The notes under the pieces were generated by a model. It saw nothing but the letters and a program-made list of their open reading frames with translations, did no database searches and was not told where the DNA came from. Below, piece after piece: positions 1 through 5,862 of a DNA stretch of 7,144 nt. The position numbers and the translations under genes were made by a program. Each line of letters starts with the position of its first letter. Within the stretch, counting starts at the first letter, position 1. The stretch comes from Pseudomonadota bacterium (GTDB lineage Bacteria; Pseudomonadota; Gammaproteobacteria; Steroidobacterales; Steroidobacteraceae): positions 1 to 7,144 of the forward strand of contig JAKAZP010000132.1 in the NCBI GenBank assembly GCA_021815905.1, read 5' to 3'.

Positions 1-1
1 C

Positions 2-907
2 TGGCCCGGGCGCTCCGGAATACCCGCGGGACCGGAACCGCCGGGACCGCAGACGCTCGAGGTCGAGCCGAGCGAGTCCGATCGGGAGCGGCTGCACCGG
101 GCGGATTTCGAGACGTTGACCGCCGCGGAATGGGCCGCGGCCACCGCGGCCGTCGCGGCGCTTGCGCCCATCATCGCCCGCACCGCCAGCCGGCGGAATC
201 AGCCGGCGGAGTCCGGCTCGCGACTCGACCTCAAGCGGCTGCTGCGCGAGAGCGCCCGCCATGGCGGTGAGATCACGACGCTCCCGCGGCGCTCCCGGCG
301 CCTGCGCCCGGCCCGGATCGTGGCGCTCATCGACATCTCGGGCTCGATGTCGCGCTATTCGCGCATGTTCCTGCATCTCCTGCACGCGCTCGCCAATCCC
401 GGGCGCCTGGGCGCCAACGTGGGCGGACTGCGCTCGGCCGCATTCGTCTTCGGAACACGGCTCACGCCCATCACCCGCGACCTCGCCGCGCGCGATGCCG
501 ACGAGGCGATCGCGCGCGTCAGCCGCCGCGTCGAGGACTGGTCGGGCGGCACCCGGATCGGCGCCTGCCTCGGGGAATTCAACCGCTCGTGGGCGAAGCG
601 CCTGCCGCTTTCCTCGTCCACGGTGCTGTTGGTGACGGACGGGCTCGAGCGCGCCGACAGCGCGCGGCTCGCGCTCGAGGCGGCGCGCCTGGCGCGCTCG
701 TGCCGGCGGGTCATCTGGCTCAACCCGCTGCTGCGCTATGACGGATTCGAGCCGAAAGCGCGCGGGATGCGTGCGCTCCTGCCGCACGCCGATCTGTTCC
801 TGCCCATCCACAACCTCGAGTCGTTGGAGCGGCTGGCCGCGGCGCTCGCCGACGGCGCGGCACGGATGCCGCGCCTCCGACGACGGGAGACGAAGACATG
901 GAGATGA
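2..907 (+). CDS. coxE: CoxE-like VWA-domain protein, 5' end cut by window edge
   Basis: The frame is open from base 2 to the TGA at 905-907, giving about 301 visible residues; the true start lies left of the window. The TTG at 116 is unlikely to be the start, because the upstream codons continue a family-like segment (ADFETLTAAEW). Numbering from that TTG, a VWA domain follows with a MIDAS metal site: D73-I-S75-G-S77, a threonine in SGGTRIG (143-149, T146) and an aspartate in VTDG (173-176, D175). The WLNP motif at 201-204 is typical of the CoxE family. In Mo-CO dehydrogenase clusters, CoxE acts with the AAA+ ATPase CoxD in maturing the metal site of the hydroxylase. That role is family knowledge; the CoxD and coxMSL genes are not visible but would be expected upstream. 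The 10-base overlap with coxG supports one operon. The enzyme matured could be a CODH paralogue rather than a true CODH. Confidence 0.86.
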   Translation, partial: WPGRSGIPAGPEPPGPQTLEVEPSESDRERLHRADFETLTAAEWAAATAAVAALAPIIARTASRRNQPAESGSRLDLKRLLRESARHGGEITTLPRRSRRLRPARIVALIDISGSMSRYSRMFLHLLHALANPGRLGANVGGLRSAAFVFGTRLTPITRDLAARDADEAIARVSRRVEDWSGGTRIGACLGEFNRSWAKRLPLSSSTVLLVTDGLERADSARLALEAARLARSCRRVIWLNPLLRYDGFEPKARGMRALLPHADLFLPIHNLESLERLAAALADGAARMPRLRRRETKTWR

Positions 908-1464
908 AGGGTGAACGCCTTCTTCCCGGCGATCGCGCCACCGCCTGGCGGCTGCTCAACGACGGTGAGACGCTCAAGCGCTGTCTGCCGGGATGCGAAA
1001 GCCTGACCGCCACCGCCCCCGAAACCTACGACGTCGTGATGAGCGCGGCCGTCGGTCCGGTCAAGGCGCGCTTCAAGGGCAAGATGTCCCTCGCCGACAT
1101 CGAGCCTCCGGTGCGGTATCGGCTGAAGTTCGACGGCCAGAGCGCCCAGGCGGGGTTCGCGCGCGGCGAGGCGCGCGTCGAGCTCGAGGAGGTCTCGGCG
1201 CACGAGACGCGGCTGCGCTACGCCGCCACGGCGCAGATCGGCGGCAAGCTCGCGCAGATCGGCTCGCGTCTCATCGATGCCGCCGCCGGAGCGACCGCGG
1301 AGAAATTCTTCGAAGCCTTCGGGCGGCAGCTCGCAGCAACGGCGGCCGGCCCCGGCGCCGGGATCGCTGCCGGGCCCGCGCCGCCCGCGGGCGCCGAGTT
1401 CGGCTTCTGGCGCTGGCTCGTCACCTTCCTGCGGCTGCTGTTGCGCCGCTCTCGCGGCGGCTAG
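898..1464 (+). CDS. coxG: CoxG, carbon monoxide dehydrogenase subunit G family (SRPBCC fold)
   Basis: This 188-residue protein matches CoxG/CO dehydrogenase subunit G. Visible family motifs are LPGCESL (30-36), GPVKARFKGKMSL (53-65) and GGKLAQIGSRLID (115-127), followed by the FFEAF helix. These form one SRPBCC/START-like lipid-binding domain over about residues 1-147. A low-complexity Ala/Gly/Pro linker (about 145-167) leads to a hydrophobic C-terminal helix with Trp and Arg (FWRWLVTFLRLLLRR, 170-184), which probably anchors the protein to the membrane. CoxG proteins recruit Mo-CODH to the membrane and have been proposed to carry quinone to the enzyme; this is family knowledge, not shown here. 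The ATG at 898 is chosen because GGGAG (885-889) lies 8 bases upstream. The ATG at 904 would give a 4-base ATGA overlap with coxE and remains possible. Expression is probably coupled to coxE. Confidence 0.9.
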   Translation: MEMKGERLLPGDRATAWRLLNDGETLKRCLPGCESLTATAPETYDVVMSAAVGPVKARFKGKMSLADIEPPVRYRLKFDGQSAQAGFARGEARVELEEVSAHETRLRYAATAQIGGKLAQIGSRLIDAAAGATAEKFFEAFGRQLAATAAGPGAGIAAGPAPPAGAEFGFWRWLVTFLRLLLRRSRGG

Positions 1465-1509
1465 CCCGCCGCCAGAGCGCCTCGCCAGGCATGACCGCGC
1501 GCACGGTCC

Positions 1510-1523
1510 CGGAACCGCTTCCG
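1510..1523. terminator. Weak hairpin between convergent genes
   Basis: The 63-base gap between coxG and the convergent transporter gene contains CGGAA-CCGC-TTCCG, a 5-bp stem with a 4-base loop. Two further C/G pairs form on the outside if one T is bulged. A smaller GCCT-CGCC-AGGC stem lies nearby. Neither has a T-tract on either strand, so intrinsic termination is doubtful. It may be a shared processing or Rho-related structure, or chance in GC-rich DNA. Confidence 0.2.
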
Positions 1524-1527
1524 TGGC

Positions 1528-2100
1528 TCAGCCCGCGTGATGAGCGGCCTTGAAGAGAAACCACGCGCCGAGTGCGAGGAACACGGCGCTGGCGCCGTAG
1601 TGCAGGGCCCTCAGAGGCAGCCGCCCGGCGAACTTCTGGCCGAGGAAGATGACCGGGGCATTCGCGAGCAGCATGCCCGTCGTGGTGCCGGCGACGACCG
1701 GCAGGAGTCTCGAGTAGGCGGCGGCGAGCGCGACGGTTGCGAGCTGGGTCTTGTCACCCATCTCGGCGAGGAAGAACGCGATCACGGTGGCGAGCAGCGC
1801 GCCGGCGCGACCGCCCGTGCTCGAGCGCTCCTCGAGGGTGTCGGGCCTCAGCGTCCAGAGCGCCATGCCGATCATGCTCGAGCCCACGAGCGCATCGAGC
1901 ACGGTCGGTGTCAGGAGCCGGCCGAGCCGCACGCCGACGAAGGCGGCGAGGGCGTGATTCGCGAGCGTTGCCGCGAGCACGCCGAGCAACACCGTCCAGG
2001 GCCTGCGATACCGCGCCGCGAGCATGAGTGACAGCAGTTGCGTGCGATCGCCCATCTCCGCGATCGCGACCGTCGAGACGGAAACCAGGAAGGACTCCAT
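1528..2100 (-). CDS. UPF0016/GDT1 (TMEM165-type) manganese/cation exporter
   Basis: The product is a 190-residue, mostly hydrophobic protein with about six membrane segments in two homologous halves. Each half carries the family signature E-x-G-D-[KR]-T: EMGDRTQ at 15-21 and EMGDKTQ at 113-119. The acidic residues of these motifs (E15, D18, E113, D116) are expected to form the cation path in the inner membrane. The variable loop between the halves (about 86-99) is polar. Bacterial members such as MneA and cyanobacterial Mnx export Mn2+; other members move Ca2+ as well. The length is normal for the family. The start at 2100 (ATG, MESFLVS) is chosen because the signature begins about 15 residues later and the open frame further upstream lies inside a riboswitch. 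The ribosome site is weak (GAGAG, 2105-2109) and lies in a small hairpin. The manganese riboswitch upstream strongly supports Mn2+ as the substrate. Confidence 0.94.
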   Translation of the reverse strand: MESFLVSVSTVAIAEMGDRTQLLSLMLAARYRRPWTVLLGVLAATLANHALAAFVGVRLGRLLTPTVLDALVGSSMIGMALWTLRPDTLEERSSTGGRAGALLATVIAFFLAEMGDKTQLATVALAAAYSRLLPVVAGTTTGMLLANAPVIFLGQKFAGRLPLRALHYGASAVFLALGAWFLFKAAHHAG

Positions 2101-2102
2101 CG

Positions 2103-2113
2103 GGCTCTCAGCC
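2103..2113 (-). promoter_or_regulatory. Small hairpin over the ribosome binding site of the UPF0016 gene
   Basis: On the minus strand GGCU-GAG-AGCC can form a 4-bp stem with a 3-base loop. It ends 2 bases before the ATG and covers most of the only SD-like run (GAGAG). It could be the translational output of the riboswitch upstream. The stem is short, so it may be fortuitous. Confidence 0.3.
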
Positions 2114-2139
2114 GAGCGGTGTGAAACCACGGCGGGGTC

Positions 2140-2162
2140 CCTCCGCCGCTCGTCATCGGAGG
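2140..2162 (-). promoter_or_regulatory. Candidate expression-platform hairpin downstream of the Mn riboswitch
   Basis: CCTCCG and CGGAGG (minus strand) form a perfect 6-bp stem around an 11-base loop, directly between the riboswitch aptamer and the start codon at 2100. No U-run follows, so it is not a standard intrinsic terminator. Its position suggests it takes part in switching, possibly by competing with other pairings in the leader. Confidence 0.4.
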
Positions 2163-2164
2163 TC

Positions 2165-2276
2165 CTGCCGTTGGTCTCGCCACGCCTTGCGGCGCCGTCC
2201 GCCACGGGCTTGGAGCCCGAGTCTGTTGACGTACGGTCCGGGTCGTCCCGGTCGACTACTCCCCAAGGAGCGGTGT
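2165..2276 (-). promoter_or_regulatory. yybP-ykoY manganese riboswitch
   Basis: The leader of the UPF0016 exporter contains the conserved blocks of the yybP-ykoY class in the right order on the minus strand: GGGGAGTAG (2256-2264), GTCAACA followed by GACTCGG (around 2217-2230), and GGCGAGACC (2173-2181). UUGG before the first block pairs with CCAA after the last, closing a P1-like helix, although the pairs beyond those four are imperfect. Between the blocks are a CCGGG-ACGA-CCCGG hairpin (2238-2251), a 6-bp CGGGCU/AGCCCG hairpin (2205-2219) and a stem capped by a GCAA tetraloop. This class binds Mn2+ between its L1 and L3 loops and turns on Mn2+ efflux genes, including UPF0016 members, so aptamer and gene agree. 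The exact ends were set by eye. Confidence 0.9.
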
Positions 2277-2277
2277 T

Positions 2278-2306
2278 CTTGTAACCGATGGCGCCGATTC
2301 AGGCAA
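2278..2306 (-). promoter_or_regulatory. Candidate sigma70-type promoter for the riboswitch and exporter gene
   Basis: On the minus strand TTGCCT (2301-2306) and TACAAG (2278-2283) are separated by exactly 17 bases. Each matches four of six consensus positions. Transcription would start near 2271, just before the conserved aptamer core. It lies in the short gap after the glgP stop, so the exporter can be expressed independently, although read-through from glgP is also possible because no clear terminator is seen there. Confidence 0.45.
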
Positions 2307-2313
2307 GTCGCGC

Positions 2314-4815
2314 TCAGTGCTGCCAGAGAATCTGACGGGCCTCGAGCGGCACCCGCACGCCGTCGCGAGCGGGCAGCGCGCGCGGGGTGTAATGCGCGCT
2401 CGGGCGCGCGGCGGGCACATCGGCGGCGTAGAGGTAGGTGCCTTGGGCATCCTCGAGCGCGTGGACTCTCACCGCCGCGTGGCGCTCGGCGGCAAAGCCC
2501 GCGAGCGCGTCGGCGTAGAGCTCGACGCGCACCGACTCGGGATCGAGCTTGCCGAGGCCCAGGAGGATCTCGAAGCGGTGCTGCCCGGCACGAGTCTCGA
2601 CGCTCACCGCCCCGAAGCGCAGCGCCGGCCACTCGCGCGAGACCGCCGCCTGCCATTGGGCGATCCGGGCGCCCTTCTCGCCCTTGGCGGCGGCGCGCTC
2701 GAGGTAGCGTGAGGCGGCGGGAAGGTAGTGCTGCTCCACGTACTCGCGCACCGAGCGCAGGCTCGAATACCGCGGCGTCAGGCGCGCCATGCTGGCGCGC
2801 ATGCGCGCGACCCAGGCCCGGGGCACGCCGTTGCGCTCGCGCTCGTAGAACTGCGGCACCACCTCGCGCTCGAGGAGCGAATAGAGCGCATCGGCCTCGT
2901 TCGCGTCCCACTCCGGATCATCGCCGTGCTCGCGGCCATCCCCGAGCGCCCAGCCGACCTCGGGCGAATACGCCTCCGCCCACCAGCCGTCGAGCTCCGA
3001 GAGATTGATGACGCCGTTGACCAGCGCCTTCATGCCGCTCGTGCCGCAGGCCTCCCACGGGCGCCGGGGCGTGTTGATCCACAGGTCGACTCCGTGGACC
3101 AGGCGCTCGGTGAGCAGCATGTCGTAGTCGGCGAGGAACACCGCGTGCCGTCGCGCCTCGCCGTACCGCATGAAGCGGGTCCATTGCCGGATCAGCGCCT
3201 GTCCCGGCTCATCGGCCGGGTGGGCCTTGCCGGCGATGATGAGCTGCACCGGCCGCCCGGGATGGGTGAGGAGCCGCAGTAGTCGCTCCGGATCGTGCAG
3301 CAGCAGATTCGGTCGCTTGTAGGTGGCGAAACGCCGCGCGAATCCGAGCGTCAGAACCTGCGGATCGAGCAGATGTCGCGCGCGATCGATGTCGGCGGCA
3401 TCGGCCCCGGACGCCGTGAGCTGCTGCGCCAGGCGCTCGCGCGCATGCTCGACGAGCGCGGCGCGGCTCGCGTTGCGAAAGCTCCAGAGCTCCTCATCGC
3501 CGACGGCGACGATGTGCCGCTCGAGCTCCTCGGCGCCCTGCAGCCAGCAGCCCCGGCCGCAGGCGCGCGTCCAGAGCGCATCCGAGGCGGCGGAGTCCCA
3601 GCTCGGAACGTGCACCCCGTTGGTCACGTGGCCGATCGGAATCTCCTCGATCGGCCAGCGCGGGAACGCCGGCGAGAAGATGCGCCGGCTCACTTTTCCA
3701 TGCAGCTCGCTCACCCCGTTCACCGAGCCGCTGCCATTGAGCGCGAGCAGCGCCATGCTGAAGGGCTCGGCGTCGTCCCGCGGGTTGACCCGGCCGAGCC
3801 CGAGCAGCGCGCCCGGCTCGATCCCGAGCTGGTCCACGGCGTAGGGCCCGAGGTGGCGCTCGATGAGCTGCGGGTCGAAGCGATCGAAGCCGGCCGCGAC
3901 CGCGGTGTGGGTCGTGAACACGTTACCCGCGCGCGTGGCGGCGAGCGCGGCCTCGAAAGTCAGTCCGGTCTCCCGCATGAAGGCGCGGGCGCGCTCGAGC
4001 ACCGCGAAGGCCGCATGCCCTTCGTTGAGATGACACACCTCGGGCCGGATTCCGAGAAGCCCGAGGAGTCGCCAGCCGCCGATCCCGAGCAGCAGCTCCT
4101 GATGCAGTCGCGTCTCCGGGCCGCCGCCATAGAGCTCGCCAGTGATCCCCCGGTAGGCGGGAAAATTGGCGGCATCGTTGCTGTCGAGGAGGTACAGCCG
4201 CGCGCGCCCGACTCGCACCTGCCAGGCGCGCACCCAGATGGGGTGCCCGGGGAGCTCGAGCTGGAAGCGCAGCCACTCTCCATTCGCCTGGCGCAGCGGC
4301 GTGATCGGCAGCTGGCCGGGGTCGTTGTAGGGGTAGATCGCCTTTTGCGCGCCCTCCCCGTCGATCACCTGGCGGAAGTAGCCCTGGCTGTAGAGCAGCC
4401 CGACCCCGATGACCGGCGCGCCGAGATCGCCCGCGGCCTTCAGCTGATCGCCCGCGACGTTGCCCAGGCCCCCGGAGTAGATCGGCAGCGCCTCGGTGAG
4501 CATGAACTCCATGCTGAAGTAGGCGGCGGCGGTGAGTGCGGACCCGGAATGCCGAAGCTGGAACCAGGCGCTCGCCTGCTCGGCCTCGCGGCGCATCGCG
4601 AGCAGATGCTCGACGCTCTCGCGAAAGGCGGCGTCGGTCATCAGCGCCTCGACGCGCTCGCGCGCGACGCTCTGCAGCACGACGTGCGGGCTGTGAGTCA
4701 GCTCCCAGGTGTTGGCATCGAGCTCCCTCCAGATGTGATCGGCCGCGTGATTCCACGACCAGCGCACATCGAGCGCGAGCTCCGCGAGCGCCTCGACCCC
4801 CTGACTGTCACTCAT
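2314..4815 (-). CDS. glgP: Alpha-glucan (glycogen/maltodextrin) phosphorylase, DUF3417 type
   Basis: This 833-residue cytoplasmic enzyme releases glucose-1-phosphate from alpha-1,4-glucans using phosphate and PLP. It belongs to the shorter alpha-glucan phosphorylase family common in bacteria and archaea. The N-terminus is a DUF3417 domain (about 10-95, with DVRWSWNHAADHIW). Catalytic-domain landmarks follow: AAYFSMEF and the GGLGNVAGDQLKAAGDLG stretch (about 97-132), HLNEGHAAF (262-270), FTTHTAVAAGF with H303 at the active-site loop (300-310), GFARRFATYKRPNL with R495 and K500 (491-504), and EACGTSGMK (588-596), where K596 is the expected PLP lysine. DELDGWW-type segment SELDGWW follows at 606-612. 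A beta-rich C-terminal extension runs from about 735. The start ATG has GGGGAG (4821-4826) 5 bases upstream. It lies 129 bases downstream of ppk2 on the same strand and is probably co-transcribed. All key residues are present, so it looks functional. Confidence 0.96.
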   Translation of the reverse strand: MSDSQGVEALAELALDVRWSWNHAADHIWRELDANTWELTHSPHVVLQSVARERVEALMTDAAFRESVEHLLAMRREAEQASAWFQLRHSGSALTAAAYFSMEFMLTEALPIYSGGLGNVAGDQLKAAGDLGAPVIGVGLLYSQGYFRQVIDGEGAQKAIYPYNDPGQLPITPLRQANGEWLRFQLELPGHPIWVRAWQVRVGRARLYLLDSNDAANFPAYRGITGELYGGGPETRLHQELLLGIGGWRLLGLLGIRPEVCHLNEGHAAFAVLERARAFMRETGLTFEAALAATRAGNVFTTHTAVAAGFDRFDPQLIERHLGPYAVDQLGIEPGALLGLGRVNPRDDAEPFSMALLALNGSGSVNGVSELHGKVSRRIFSPAFPRWPIEEIPIGHVTNGVHVPSWDSAASDALWTRACGRGCWLQGAEELERHIVAVGDEELWSFRNASRAALVEHARERLAQQLTASGADAADIDRARHLLDPQVLTLGFARRFATYKRPNLLLHDPERLLRLLTHPGRPVQLIIAGKAHPADEPGQALIRQWTRFMRYGEARRHAVFLADYDMLLTERLVHGVDLWINTPRRPWEACGTSGMKALVNGVINLSELDGWWAEAYSPEVGWALGDGREHGDDPEWDANEADALYSLLEREVVPQFYERERNGVPRAWVARMRASMARLTPRYSSLRSVREYVEQHYLPAASRYLERAAAKGEKGARIAQWQAAVSREWPALRFGAVSVETRAGQHRFEILLGLGKLDPESVRVELYADALAGFAAERHAAVRVHALEDAQGTYLYAADVPAARPSAHYTPRALPARDGVRVPLEARQILWQH

Positions 4816-4894
4816 CCGCGCTCCCCGATCCGCCGCTGCACGGCGAGCTTGGCCTCATCCTCCATGAAGATCAGTCACCCGCTCTCCCGTCTGC

Positions 4895-4925
4895 GCGGGA
4901 AACCCGCAGGATCGCTCCCCGATCC
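4895..4925 (-). promoter_or_regulatory. Two adjacent hairpins in the ppk2-glgP junction
   Basis: Reading on the minus strand, GGATCG-GGGAG-CGATCC (4909-4925) gives a 6-bp stem with a 5-base loop. GCGGG-TTT-CCCGC (4895-4907) then gives a 5-bp stem with a 3-base loop. They begin about 20 bases after the ppk2 stop. No U-tract follows the second stem (the next bases are GCAGACGG), so full termination is unlikely. Partial termination or mRNA processing that uncouples ppk2 from glgP levels is a reasonable inference. Confidence 0.4.
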
Positions 4926-4944
4926 CGCGGCCCCAATACGCAGA

Positions 4945-5778
4945 TCACGCAGTGGACTTCGAGGCATGGTATTCGCGGCGGATATGACCGAGATCGACCG
5001 ACGGCTTGGGATACGTGAGCCGCAGGCGCTCGAGATGCTCGACCACGATGCGCGCCACCACGAGATTGCGAAACCATTTGTGGTCCGCCGGAATCACGAA
5101 CCAGGGCGCGCGCTCGGTGCTGCACTTCGAGAGCGCGTCCTCGTAGGCCGCGATGTACTCCCGCCAGAGCTTGCGCTCGGCGTAGTCCGCTTCGCTGATC
5201 TTCCATTGTTTGGTGGGATCGTCGAGCCGCGCCTTGAAGCGAGCGAGTTGCTCGTCGCTCGAGAGGTGAAGGTAGAACTTCAGGATCTCGGTGCCGCTGT
5301 CGGCGAGCGTCTGCTCGAAGGCGTTGATGCGGTCGTAGCGGCTCGACCAGATCTCCTTCGGAACGAGCCCGTGAACGCGCGCGATCAGCACATCCTCGTA
5401 GTGGGAGCGGTTGAAGATCACGATCTCCCCGCGCGCCGGTGCCACCCGGTGCGCGCGCCAGAGGAAGTCGTGCGCGGCTTCCTCCTGCGAGGGCTGTCTG
5501 AAATGCGCGACCCGGCAGCCCTGTGGATTCATGGCGCCGAGGACGTGATTGATGACGCCGTCCTTGCCGCCGGTGTCCATGGCCTGAAGACAGATGAGGA
5601 GCGAGCGCTTGCCCTCGGCGTACAGCAGCTCCTGCAGATCCCATAATCTCCTGCGGTACTGCTCGATCTCGGCGGCCGCGTCCTCGCGGCTCTGATGGTG
5701 GCCTTTGAACGCCGGGTCGACGTCCGCGAGCCGCACGCGCGCGCCCGGCGCCACTCTGAACTGTTCGAGATTGCTCAT
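4945..5778 (-). CDS. ppk2: PPK2-family polyphosphate kinase / polyphosphate:nucleotide phosphotransferase
   Basis: This 277-residue cytoplasmic P-loop kinase transfers phosphate between polyphosphate and nucleotides. Walker A is AMDTGGKDG (66-74, with D68 and K72). The Walker B region is IFNRSHYEDVL (121-131, with R124, H126, E128, D129). The lid module is RLDDPTKQWKIS (184-195) followed by E201-R-K. The layout and the RLDDPTKxWK lid resemble the single-domain PPK2 group annotated as polyphosphate:nucleotide phosphotransferase, which uses polyphosphate to phosphorylate AMP or ADP; assignment to a sub-class is inference. The start is set at 5778 (MSNLEQF) by a strong GGAGG seven bases upstream and by the family length of about 270-300. 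The frame stays open for 333 further codons upstream, but that stretch runs antisense to the divergent PAS-HisKA gene and has no protein-like content. It is the first gene of a probable ppk2-glgP unit. Confidence 0.96.
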   Translation of the reverse strand: MSNLEQFRVAPGARVRLADVDPAFKGHHQSREDAAAEIEQYRRRLWDLQELLYAEGKRSLLICLQAMDTGGKDGVINHVLGAMNPQGCRVAHFRQPSQEEAAHDFLWRAHRVAPARGEIVIFNRSHYEDVLIARVHGLVPKEIWSSRYDRINAFEQTLADSGTEILKFYLHLSSDEQLARFKARLDDPTKQWKISEADYAERKLWREYIAAYEDALSKCSTERAPWFVIPADHKWFRNLVVARIVVEHLERLRLTYPKPSVDLGHIRREYHASKSTA

Positions 5779-5785
5779 GCGGGAG

Positions 5786-5790
5786 CCTCC
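5786..5790 (-). promoter_or_regulatory. Ribosome binding site that fixes the ppk2 start
   Basis: GGAGG on the minus strand lies 7 bases before the ATG at 5778. It decides the start in a reading frame that otherwise remains open far upstream into the neighbouring gene. Confidence 0.85.
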
Positions 5791-5829
5791 GGATGTGTCA
5801 GGTGCGCCAGAGCGCCCCCTCCGGGCTCG

Positions 5830-5837
5830 ACTATACT
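5830..5837. promoter_or_regulatory. Candidate bidirectional -10 element between ppk2 and the PAS-HisKA gene
   Basis: The 8 bases ACTATACT read as TATACT (5832-5837) on the plus strand and TATAGT (5830-5835) on the minus strand, each five of six to the -10 consensus. Starts would fall near 5844 (+), 19 bases before the ATG at 5863, and near 5823 (-), about 45 bases before the ppk2 ATG. The -35 regions at 17-base spacing are poor on both strands (AGAGCG on plus, CCTCGC on minus), so an activator or another spacing may be involved. Confidence 0.5.
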
Positions 5838-5862
5838 GCGGGACAGGCACGAGCGAGGCTGC

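Noticed and set aside
116..907. TTG at 116 as the start of the coxE-like gene
   Set aside because: The frame is open to the window edge and the residues before the TTG (DRERLHRADFET) continue naturally into the domain, so the gene is more likely cut by the edge.
1737..2284. Plus-strand open frames opposite the UPF0016 gene and its leader
   Set aside because: They lie antisense to a well-supported transporter gene and riboswitch, and their Arg/Ser/Ala-rich products show no domain.
3295..5646. A 783-codon open frame on the plus strand
   Set aside because: It runs antisense across most of glgP, the gap and ppk2, both of which have complete catalytic motifs. The product has no recognisable domain and is rich in Arg, Ala, Glu and Gly, as expected from complementing GC-rich codons.
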